Source of the DNA: Solen grandis
Taxonomy: Eukaryota; Mollusca; Bivalvia; Adapedonta; Solenidae
Direction of reading: 5' to 3'
Assembly: GCA_021229015.1 (NCBI GenBank)
Contig: CM037778.1
Coordinates: 19,413,214 to 19,477,213 of the forward strand
DNA: 64,000 nucleotides
Part shown: one piece after another, positions 46,648-58,000 of the stretch
Numbering within the stretch: position 1 is the first letter of the stretch
Layout: every line of letters begins with the position of its first letter
Translations under genes and position numbers: made by a program
The notes under the pieces: model-generated
What the model was told of the DNA's origin: nothing
What the model saw: the letters and a program-made list of their open reading frames with translations, nothing else
Database searches by the model: none

Positions 46648-46967
46648 TTCAATAACTACTGGATGGATTTCAAACAAACGTCATAGGAAGCTTCAATATC
46701 AACCATAGATGTGCATATTGCGAAATGGTTACAGTTGACTGATTTTCTTTTATGTTATTGCCCTTTGCTGATTTTCTTTGCATTATTTCCCAATAACTAA
46801 TTTACTTTCTTTAGCTTTCTTAAGATTATTATTGTGAAATAGTTTTGTGTAATATGTCAATTGAAAACATCAATTCATTGTGACTTACCTCCTATAGCTG
46901 GGCACTTGATTGTAAACAAAGGCTGTGTGGGGGGTATTCATCACCTTAAGTGATAGCTCTAGTTTTT

Positions 46968-47912
46968 AACCAGGTTTTCAATGAAGGTGAAACCTGGTTA
47001 TTAGATGGGGTATGTCATTGGGTGGGTGGGCTGGCGTCAAACAGGTGGTTTCCATTAAATATCTCCTGTCTGAATTAAGGTAAAGTAATCATACTTTATA
47101 GGTAGATACCTTATTTGAAGAGGAAACTTGAGATTGATTTTCGGGTCAATAGGGTCAAGGTCTAGCTCACTGTTGCTAAAAATAGATTTTTTGTTTCCGT
47201 CAAATAACTTCTTTTTGGAGTGAGGTATGATGATCATTCATACTTTATAGGTAGATACCTTATTTGAAGAGGAAATTGGATTGAATTTCAGGTCAATAGG
47301 GTCAAGGTCACTGTTGCTAAATATTTTTTTTTCGTTTCCATCAAATAACCTCTTTTAGGAGTGAGGTATGATAATCATTTTTGGTAGATAGATACCTTAT
47401 CAGAAGAAGGAAAATTGGGATTGAATTTCAGGTAAATAGGGTCAAGGTCACTGTTTCTAAAAATAGTTTGCATAAATTTACATGTGTTTTTTGTCGAATA
47501 TCTCATGGTAGAATTAAGGTTAAGTATTCATACTTAGTAGGTAGATACCTTGTGGGAAAAGGAAGGTTGGGATTGTTTTTCAGATCAATAGGGTCAAGGT
47601 CACTCTTGCTTGAAATAGATTTTATGTTTCTGTCAAATAACTTCCTCTAGGTGTTAGGTTTGATGTTCAATTTTTGCAGATAGTATCCTAATCAGAAGAG
47701 GAAGATTGGGATTGAAATTGAGGTCCATAGGGTCAAGGTCACAGTTTCTAATAATAAATTTTCAGTTTCCATCTAATAACTTATTTTTAGGAGTAAGGTA
47801 TGATGGTCATTTTGGTAAATAGATACCTTATGAGAAGAGGAAGATTGCAATTGAAATTTTTAAAATGTTGTTTTGGTCGAATATCTCCTGTTAGAATTGA
47901 GATACAGTTTTT
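46968..47912 (+). mobile_element. AACCAGG-family tandem-core element, 3' end not found
   Basis: The 5' hairpin AACCAGGTTT/AAACCTGGTT starts directly at the end of the TATACCCC element. There is a short GGGTGGGTGGG stretch, then five ~165-bp units with ATACTTTATAGGTAGATACC and GGGTCAAGGTCACTG. A HINE enters at 47913. Its end may lie beyond the assembly gap. Confidence 0.65.
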
Positions 47913-48560
47913 AGCTCACCAGAGCACAAAGTGCTCAGGGTGAGCTATTGGGATCACCCTTCGTCCGTCGTCCGTAGTCAACAATTTGCTTTAAAAGACA
48001 TCTCCTCTGAAACCGCTGGACAGAATTTGATAAAACTTGGCATGTATGATCCTTGGGTGGGCCTCTACAAACATTGCTCAAATAAAGTTGATCCATGAAG
48101 AACTCTGGTTGCCATGGCAACAAATAGAAAAATAATTGAAAACTTTGAAAATCATCTCCTCTGAAACAAATGGTCAGAATTTATTTTCCTTTGGCACAAA
48201 TAGTCACCTCATTAATGTCTACCATAATTGCTAAAATAAAGTTGATCCCTTGAAAAATGAGGCCCCTAGGGGGTTGGCTAATTTCCTTATATACTCTATA
48301 TAGAAAACATCAAAATATTTTTTTTATGAAGCCAGCTGTGAGAATTTAATTGCCTTTGGATCAAATGGTCACCTCATGAATGTATACCAATATGGCTAAA
48401 ATAAAGTTAATTCCTAAAAAAATGAGGTCCCTAGGGGGTTGGCTAATTCCCTTATATACTCTATATAGAAAACATCAAAATTCTTCTTCTGTGCAAAGGC
48501 CAATTTGGGGCCGAAATTTGGCCCCATTCCCATCCGTAAAAGTATATATTTTTCCACAAC
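47913..48560 (+). mobile_element. HINE (type B relative), 3' end missing
   Basis: 5' AGCTCACCAGAGCACAAAG, CGTCCGTCGTCCGTAG, then type B-like units including GTTGCCATGGCAAC near 48107 and GGCCCCTAGGGGGTTGGC variants. Similarity fades at a C-tract near 48575. No 3' hairpin is visible before the gap. Confidence 0.65.
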
Positions 48561-49918
48561 TGTATGTGAAAATCCCCCCCCCCCCCCCCCCCCCCAAAAA
48601 AAATGAAATAATAATAAAAAAATAAAATAAAAGACTGTTAAATGATCCGCATTTTTGGCTTTTCTCCGCATTTTACACACTTTTCCTTCTCAATTTGTTT
48701 TGTTTTTTCTCATGTAACTGGTAATCCGCCTGGTAATCTAAAGAGAACTAAAAAGAGAGAGGAAAAAAAACTTGAAATGAGCTTATCTGTTTAACTTTTT
48801 TTTTCTTTTTTTCCCACTTTTTCTATTTTGCATAAAATTCTGCCAGATTCAGGGCGATGTCATGTACGCAAATTGCCGATTTTGTTACGAAAATATTTTA
48901 ATGTAGAGATGCATTGTTTTGTGGATAAAAGCTAAAAGGACACACTGTAGGTAATTTGGAGAGTACTTTAAGTATTTTGCAAAATAGATTCACAACTTTC
49001 TCTGACAAGGTAAATAAAATTAATAACCAAAAAAGCTTTGCATTTCTAAATGTCATCAGTTTTCGCGGATTTACTTTCTCTTTTGACAACTTGTAAATAA
49101 AAGGAATCTGAAACGATATTAAAGAATTTTCGAAATATTTTGTTACAGATTGTTATTTAAAAGTTTAATCATGTTATGTAAAAGTTAAATCAACCATTTT
49201 AACCAACTGCTTTCATTTTCTTCCCGTACAAAAAGCCCTGTGTCTTTCAAACTATCATGATAAATTCTGCTAGTTTATTTGTCGAACACCATTCACATCG
49301 TGTAACTGCAACTGATAATACAATATATTATATTATCTTCTATTAATAAATTTCAGAATTTTACTTCCATGAAATTAATGGTCAGGATTGATTTCATGAA
49401 TGTCTGCCATGATTGCTAAAATGAAGTTGATCTCTGGTTTGTCATTTGATTTCCTTATAGAAAAAATCATCTTGAAAATGCTGATTTACACTGGTGAGCG
49501 TTTATGTAAGTTATTGAGAAATATTTTTCTCTGTGCAACTCCCCCTACATTTCTCAATAAATTTTGTCCAAACATTTGCAGGGTCACCATCATTTAGTGC
49601 TCTGACACATATTGTCAGTATTTCGTTATTTGACAATTTTTGGAGGAAAAATTGACCTCAACGGATTTTGTCGAAAAACTTTTGCAGAGGCATCATCAGT
49701 AATTATACTTCATGCATATTTACATATGATGTGCCATTGTTATGTAAAGTTTGTGTGACATCCATCTTACGGTTTAGGAGGAGTAGTGCGTACAAGCTAT
49801 TTTTGTTAAAAAAAAGGTTGAAAATGGATTATCTCCCCTTTTGGTGGTCAAACAGGTTTAGGAGTTGTGCTTACAAGAATAAGGATAGACAGACAGACAA
49901 CTGGTGATTCCTATATAC

Positions 49919-49949
<31 letters not shown>

Positions 49950-49995
49950 AAAAAAAGAAAAAAAAAGTAGAATTTAGTTGAAATGAATGCTTAAG
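48561..49995. other. AT-rich sequence with homopolymers, element fragments
   Basis: There is a C tract of ~22 (48574-48595), then AT-rich DNA without genes. 49380-49915 again has tandem-core-like pieces (TGCAACTCCCCCTACATTTC; GGTTTAGGAG) and ends in a C tract of ~20 and an A tract just before the gap. Confidence 0.45.
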
Positions 49996-50095
49996 NNNNN
50001 NNNNNNNNNNNNNNNNNNNNNNNNNNNNNNNNNNNNNNNNNNNNNNNNNNNNNNNNNNNNNNNNNNNNNNNNNNNNNNNNNNNNNNNNNNNNNNN
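49996..50095. other. Assembly gap (100 N)
   Basis: Exactly 100 N, the conventional scaffolding spacer, so the true distance is unknown. Homopolymer C and A tracts on the left probably stopped the contig. Confidence 0.99.
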
Positions 50096-51610
50096 ACTAA
50101 ATATTATCAAATACCCGGATAATAAGTCACATGATGGCTTAATTTGAATAAAAAAAAATGGCGGATATTTGCTATGAATTTTAATGGGTTGGAAAAAAGC
50201 TTGTGCGAGAGGATTTTTAAGGTGTGTAAAGTATATGTTTTGTGATGAATATGTGTAAAAATGTTTCAGTTATCCATATGTGTCATCAATGGTAACTGTC
50301 ATTAAGTTTAAAATAAAAGAATGATCGTCGAACGGGGTGAGTGTAAGGTCAGCAGTTTTCCCGGATAAAGTTACAACTTTTTTCCGACCGTGGATGCCAA
50401 TCAGAAAAAAATAATCAGGACAGCATCTCAGACGAAATAAAGGCTCTGTAAATATCAAATCATAACAGCATTAATTCCCTGAAATGGAATTTTGGTATAT
50501 ATTTAACTAATAGAGTAGGTTGAGCTTAATTTGTAAATACCCCGAAAACTTGTTAGTAACTATTTATGTTATCACCGTTGACCTACATTGGAATGAACGC
50601 TGCTCTGTTTTGATCGAGATGAATTTAAGATCGCAAATGTGTACAGGGAGTGACAAAATTTGTTGTTGCACCCCCTTATTCTAATCAAATGAAAAAATTG
50701 CATGATACTTGATATGCAAATATAGATCGATCTCGTTAGTACCCCGAAAACTTGTTAGACCATCATATATAGTTACATGTTGTGTCCCTACGAAAAAAAA
50801 GTCTTTAAGGGAGGGAGAGACAGCGGGGATATCACAGGAAGTGACTGTTTCCAAAACTCAATATATTCTGAAAATTCAAACGATATAGCACAATTTTTAC
50901 ATGTTAAACCCACCTAGAGACTTTGCTATGAGAGATATTTCCAAGTCACCTACGCTCCCTTCACATGCACTCTGGTGTCATCAGAGACACCGGAAGTGGC
51001 GGGATAACACAACTTTGTATTTTTGTGGGTTTTCTGCTAACTGTAACATTTAATAAATATAGACCATACCGATTTGACACCAAAAAAAAAAACCGGCTAT
51101 AAATGCTGCAAAATATTAAACACAGTCATCCGCACTTGTCTGCAGATTGGTATTTTCAAGATAAATCATTATTCCAAGCGTGAAGACATTATCAACAACA
51201 GTTACCAAACTTCATGTGCTGTGAATGACGGAAGTGACGTACATGTTACGGCACGTTTCGTGAGGAGCGTTATTCCTACATAACTTCCGCTTCACTAAGT
51301 GAAGAGAGGTATAGCACAATTTTATCTTACTACATAAAGGTGTCGTCAAATTGTTTTCAGGCCTGGCGATATTTTAAAATTAGCACATTAGTAACAATTT
51401 TCCCCATAAAAAAGAAATCTGAACAGTTAATTATTGTGTATAATGTTTCCTTCATTATGAATATTTCTGAAGAAAGAAATGTCAATAAAATTCACAGGGC
51501 GGAAACAGTTAATATATTTTCCGGTTGATCACACAAAAGTTCTACAAAATGCCGCCTTTTGTATTCTTTCCAAGGCTCAACTGTTAAGACATGAAATGAT
51601 TATTTCAGAG
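50096..51610. other. Upstream region of the receptor gene
   Basis: No coding region recognised apart from the frame leading into exon 1, which is open from 51479. GGAAGTGACGTACATG (51230s) and CCGGAAGTGGCGGG (50991-51004) are ETS/CRE-like promoter motifs. Two lines of TACCCCGAAAACTTGTTAG repeat at 50538 and 50740. Confidence 0.4.
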
Positions 51611-52021
51611 ATGTGCAAAATAAAGGTAATATTTATAATTTGCTATGGAGAGATTATTGGAGAAAAGAGAACCTATAATAATAATAACATCTTTAATAAT
51701 AAAGTGATAAAATAAAAAGATAAACTGAATGAATTATGATATATACAAATTCTTTATCACTGAGATATTGCGCTTGGATATTATTAAGTTGACAACTTTG
51801 TTTGAAGTGAAACTAAATAAATACCTATTGCCACAAATTTGACGTGACAAAATAGGTTCAATCGATATGATTTGCTTCGAGTTTTATTTGTTTATGAACC
51901 ATCTGTCATATTGGAAATTTAACGAATGTTGTTGTTGTTTCTGTCATAATGTAGGGGGTGATATTTCTACACGCCACGGTGTTCGTCTTGGTGCTGCTGG
52001 TGCTACTAGTAAAATCCGCAA
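51611..52021 (+). CDS. Receptor exons 1 and 2: signal peptide
   Basis: Exon 1 starts at ATG 51611 (an in-frame ATG at 51596 is an alternative) and ends at AAG|GTAATA (51625). Exon 2 (51955-52021), after TCATAATGTAG, encodes a hydrophobic core of Val/Leu and ends at GCAA|GTGAGT. Together they give the classic n-region (MCKIK), the h-region FVLVLLVLLV and a cleavage site near KSA. Neither exon is long enough to stand out alone. Confidence 0.7.
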
Positions 52022-55000
52022 GTGAGTATATGTTTTATGTACTGTTGTTTTATGTACTGTTGTTTTAATGTTGATGATTAACACAAACCCAGAATTCTTT
52101 TGCTGAATCAACGTAATCGAATACAGGTAAATGTCAAAAACATATGTAAAACTTTTTTAATGCTTTTCTGCGACGCTTTACACATTGTTACTGATTTAAT
52201 CATAATTTTTACTCTATGGGGAGTCCCTAATTCCTGAAGATGTACGAATCGTTATTCGGTCTAAAAATAGTCCAATACATTTCTTTCAAGAAGTTATTGA
52301 AGAGGTTTTATTTCAATGTACAAACCATAATTGAAATTACTTGAAAAATACGATAATGTCTTTCAGTAGTCCCGTTACAAAACAATGAAAATTATTTTTA
52401 AAAGAAAATGGTAATATTCATTGTTTGAAAAAGTGAAATTATTGTTTTTGATTCACTGATATTCCCCTATAAGTCACCAAACACATTAAATAAATGACTT
52501 GATTTATTTATTATTTATTTATTTATTTTGTCTAAATGATCAGAGACATGACGAAATAAAATGAAAAAATGATTGTATTTTTGTTTGTTTGTTAGCTCAC
52601 ATGAGCACGAAGTGCTCAAGGTGAGCTTTTGTGATCGCCCTGCGTCCGTCGTCGTCCGTCGTGCGTGTCTACAATTGACTTTAAATGACATCTCCTCTGA
52701 AACCGCTGGGCAGAATTTGATAAAACTTGGCAGGGATGTTCTTTGGGTGAACCTTCACAAAAGTTGCTAAAATAAACTTGATTCATGTGGAACACTGGTT
52801 ACTATGGCAACGGAAAGAAAAAAAATATAAAAACTTTAAATACCATCTCCTTCAAAACTATTGGCCAGATTTCAAAATATTTTGGTACAGATTTTCCTTG
52901 GGTAACTCTCTACCAAGATTACTAAAATTAATCCGATCCGTAAAAGAAAAACATGGCCGCCAGGGGCGGGGCTAATTTGCCTTATATGTATATAGTGAAA
53001 TCTTTAAACGACATCTCATCTGAAACCGCTGGACAGAATTTGATTTAATTTGGCAGGGATGATGCTTGGGTGAACCTTCACAAAAGTTTTTAAAATTATT
53101 GCAATCCGTAAAAAGACATGGCCGCCTGAGGCGGGGCTAATTTGCCTTATATGTATATAGTGAAATCTTTAAATGACATCTCCTCTGAAACTGCTGGACA
53201 GAATTTGATAAAACTTAACAGGGATCATCCCCCTTAAAGCTACTGGCCAGATTTCAAAATGTTTTAATACAGACTGATGTTCCTTGGGTAAACGTAAACT
53301 CAGGTGATCGATCCAGGGCCATCATGGCCCTCTTGTTTTTTTATTGGTGGTAGTGTTGTTTTTATTGATGACGATAATACACCGTTTCTAGGACGTAATA
53401 TTTGCAGATGCCCTAAAGCTTCCTTTCTGCTCGAGTAATCGGGCCTCTGCAATCGTTAACACCCTTAGGGTGCCGTGGTTCAGTGGTAACATACCCGACT
53501 TCGGACCCAAAGATTTTGAGTTCTAACCCCGTTGGGAGGGGGGGGGGGGGGCAAGAATTTTCATGAGCTTTCCAGGCGCCAAGTACTAGTCCAACCCCGG
53601 AACCGCCGAGAGGGAGTAGGATAAGTTGTAAGAACTTGTTTCCCAATCGACGTAAAATAAAAAGGTTTAACTAAACACCCTAAAAAGTGTATTCATCTCT
53701 TCGTAAAAATGCAGACAAGGAAATAAAATGATCGAGATTTTTTTCATCATGTTTATCCATTTTAGATTTTTAAAGACAGCAACGAATGCAATCAGTACAA
53801 GAAAAGGACATATAATGGTGGCATATTTCTGCCAGCCACTTATCCACTTAGCTATGTCGAAATTTTTCTGAAAATTTGTCACATATTCAGTTAGTATCTG
53901 GGAAAGTAGAAAACTTTCGTGTTATCCCCTTAGGTATCATAAAAGGACAAAACTGACTGTTAGTGTCCACTACTGCAAGCTATATATTCACTTATAATAA
54001 GTAGATATCTCGCCTTTTCTCAAGTTATTCAGTCAAATTTGTGGATAACAAGGATTTTTTCACATAATTATCTGGGAAAAAAAGCATGATAACCAGTAAA
54101 CCTAAGTGAATATGTGTTTTGGCACTAGTGGGCACTAACAGACAGTTTATTCCTGTTAAGATACCTAAGTGGATAACTTGAAAATTTTCGACTTGCATTA
54201 TACTAACTGAATATGTGACAAATTTTCAGAAAAGTTTCGACATAGCTAAATGGATAAGTGGCTGGCAGAAATATGCTACCATAGATATATGAAATTTCCT
54301 TGCCACCTTACTCAATATATACATGTATCTGTAGTAAGTGTAACCTGTCCATTTCCCTGATGTCGTGTTTTGTAATATGAAGTAGCAATTAATTTCCGAC
54401 ATATCAATCACTGGTGATATTTACATTTGTTTCAAAACAGAAATAAAAAATACAACGCATGAGGAAATAGAGAATACTAGGTTAGTGTTGGATAAAGATA
54501 AGTTTATCCTGCGAGGCCAAGAAAATATAAACCGCGAGCCTTGGCGAGCGGTTTATTTTTTCTTTGCCAAGCAGGATAAACTTATCTTTATCCAACACTA
54601 ACCTAGTATTCTATTTATCCTATCATTCTAACTAATAATCTGATGATTTTAAATTAGACACGAAAATAAAAGAAAAAAATCTGGATTCTCCCAACTATCT
54701 GCCCTTTAGTATTCTTCCGCGTGTGCAAGCAAACAAACCGTTCTGCGTACACACCTAAGTAGTCCCAGGATTTAAAAAACGGTTATAACAATTCACGAAT
54801 TTTTCGAAACTTTTTATTAAGCATATATATGCGTTAAGCATTTTCAACTTTCAAATACTCGACAAGAAAAAATATATTTAAAATGAATAGTATCTTACAC
54901 GGTTGAGCCCAATACACAAAACACATTTGAACTCAAGAAAGTAGTTCCGATGACGTCAGAGTATATAAAATTTCACGAATGAGTATAAAGCTAAGTTTAT

Positions 55001-58000
55001 TCGATAGGCAGTTTATACCACGATGTGAGTCTGATGATAGGATAAAATAAATCGTCTGAGTTTGTTTACATTTGAAGAGTTGTTGAGGTTTTTATTCATT
55101 TTAAGTAACCATGTTTAAATTTAAGGTTTTCAGTAGCGGATCTAGGAATCCAAAAACTGAAAGTGTGTGGGGGGGGGGGGGGGGGGGCTCAAGTGAGCAG
55201 AAAGGAATGTTCGGTCACTGAGGCAACTGGGCGAGTCTGCGAGCTTAAGATCAAAGTTTCTAATTTTCTTGTACATTTCTCTGTCAAACACAATAATTTC
55301 TAAGTACATGTAGTTCAATATGCAGTTAGCTGTTATATTAAAATTACCAAAATCCCTGCAGTTCATCAGTAAATATGTGCCCAGCAACCTTCATTTTGCC
55401 TAGTAAGGGGAATGTATATGGCCATATTATATATTACTAAAACGTTATATAGATGCAAAGTAGGTATGTGGATATTGTGTGATATAGATGACCCTCATCC
55501 ATTTTCCATGCGTACACTATTTTAACACTAGACAGAATGACTCTTTATAGCCGTGAAATTGTCTGCAAAGATGACAATCCACTTTATAGGATTTAAACCT
55601 CTTGTTCCAGACAAACACGCTTCTGTGGAGCAGGATGCTACAGAATCCGGTTAGTGTCGTGTTGAATGCCGGGTGTCGCTTTATGAAGGCGACAATTAGA
55701 AAGTGAAACGACATGCGACACATGACATCATAGCGTGCAAATGTCGCGTTGATTTAATATCATCTATACAGTGAAAGAGTTATGTTTCATAATGACATTG
55801 TTAAAAACGGTGAAATAATTTCTAAAAAAATCTACTGTAACACAAACTTAGACTAGCGCACCGGTAGACACACGATATTTGCGCGCTAAAATTAAACTCG
55901 AGTTAAGGGGGGTCTTTTTTATTTCTATCTTGGTTATTTATTTACAAGTGCAAGTGGGGTAAATGTAGCCACATTTGTTATAAAGAGTAAAAATAAAAAT
56001 AAAAAAAAAATATCAAGGCTGATTTTTTTCTCGTCTGCACAATTTCCTGCTCCATATTTGACGCTCTTTGAATTTGATTTTTTAACTTTTTTTTGAATAC
56101 TTATCAATGTTATGTCATTATATATTGTAGATAGCCAAACCAGAAGCAAAGAAGACACAGAATGCTGCATGATTTCAGAGTGTAACTGTTGTCTAAAGAA
56201 CGCTGCGGATGGCGCATCATGTCACGTATGTAAACAAGGGTATCATGGTACAAGGTGCCGAAACTTCTGTCCAGACAAATGTCCCAACTGTACTGACCAT
56301 CCACTTCACAAGACAAATCCAGCATTGTGTTGTGGACGCTCCTACTGTCGTCACTGTGTGGACGGTTTCTTCTCCACGGATGACCTCTACCAGTGCCAGA
56401 CTCCTTGTCCACTCGGCTGCAAGACATGTGTTTCCTTTGTCCCTGAATTAGACAATTGTGATTCGTGTATAGATGGCTATTTCTTGGAAACGCAGACCTT
56501 ACCTGCCAACTGCAAAGTCTGCGTTTCCGACACCAATTGCTCTGAATGTGAGCAAGGTTACTTTGGTTCAGTCTGCGACCATAGATGCAGTTTTGGGTGC
56601 CTGAAAGGAGAATGTGAACAAAACACCGGTGTCTGTGTGAATGGTTGTAAGAATGGATTTAACGGTCCCCTGTGTTGCTTCAATAACTCCTTCTGCGCGC
56701 TTTGCAACTTTAGTGATGCTTGTATGAAATGTATAGAGGTACAATCTGCAATAATGACTGTCCATTAGGTTGTTTAGACTCGTGCGGTGTAGATGGAGAA
56801 ATATGCAAACAATGTAAGAGTGGTTTGCAGGAGCCAATATGTGTTGAAGATGACACTGGTGAAGCAATGCCGTCATTACTGGCATTGTTGTTGGTACGCT
56901 CGTTGGTGTTGTTGCTGCTGTTGCAGTGATTGTCATTATTTGTCGCAGGTAACATTCTAAACGATTAATATTATAATTAATTATATCTTTCATGAAATGA
57001 TATACAGCTTCCAGAAGTCGAGTTGTTTGTGTGTCAGTCTTAGGTCGTGGGTTCGAAACTCGACCATGATATTACCAACGTCAAACGGTAAAAAGTATTG
57101 CTCCTTTCTTTGCGGTCAGATAAAATAAAAACTTAATAATCTTATAGAGGTCTGCAACTCTGATGTAGGTTAAGAACAAGTCAAGAGAAGCTCTCTTTAA
57201 GTTCCATGTACGATCATGTGACCGCGAGATGAAGTGAAATGTGCAAAAATTATTCATATCAATCATACATGTACATGTACTAAGTTCTCTCTTCAATTTA
57301 TTGTCGATTAAACAAAATATGCATTGATCTCATTAGATCCCAGATTTCTTTTACGAGTGATACTATAAAGTGTCCATCTGTTAAGCGTCTGCAAGATGTG
57401 ATGCGTCTCAGCGAGATCTCGTTCAAATCACATTCACTTCTTGTTGTTGTCGTTGTATCACAAATATCTACATGAATATATAATACAGAATAAAATCTGC
57501 GAAATTTAATTTCATTTTTCTCAGAATTTCAGTTCTCGGAGTATCAGTTCTCGGAATTTTATTTCATGACACGCATTCGAACAACTGTTCTTTATAATCA
57601 AATACGTTATCCGGGCACTATCCATGTGTAAAAAAAACTATTTTATTTTTCATATCCGGGCACTATCCATGTGTAAAAAAAAACTATTTTATTTTTCATA
57701 TCCGGGCACTATCCATGTGTAAAAAAAAACCAACATATTTTTCATATCCGGGCACTATCCATGTGTAAAAAAACTATTTTATTTTTCATATCCGGGCACT
57801 ATCCATGTGTAAAAAAAACTATTATATTTTTCATATCCGGGCACTATCCATGTGTAAAAAAAAACTATTTTATTTTTCATATCCGGGCACTATCCATGTG
57901 TAAAAAAAAACAACATATTTTTCATATCCGGGCACTATCCATGTGTAAAAAAACTATTTTATTTTTCATATCCGGCACTATCCATGTGTAAAAAAAACTA

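Larger units (their letters stand above)
41893..46962 (+). mobile_element. TATACCCC-family Helentron-like element with two nested HINEs
   Basis: The 5' end folds as TATACCCCCC...GGGGGGTATA, then (GTCC)n. Tandem ~155-bp units follow with ACTACTGGATGGATTTCAAT and CAAACTTCATAGGAAGC. Near the 3' end is TGTGGGGGGTAT (46926-46937), the exact complement of ATACCCCCCACA at 41894-41905. It is followed by the small hairpin ATCACCTTAAGTGAT and AGCTCTAG. Nested HINEs occupy 42707-44741 and 45108-46647. Confidence 0.8.

Noticed and set aside
54614..55050. Possible further MITE with ATTTATCCTATCAT-type ends
   Set aside because: The right end differs by an insertion and no target duplication is visible; similarity is too short to support.
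57000..57066. tRNA-like fragment with GTGGGTTCGAAACTCG
   Set aside because: Only a B-box-like segment is present; no head or tail boundaries, probably an old SINE remnant.
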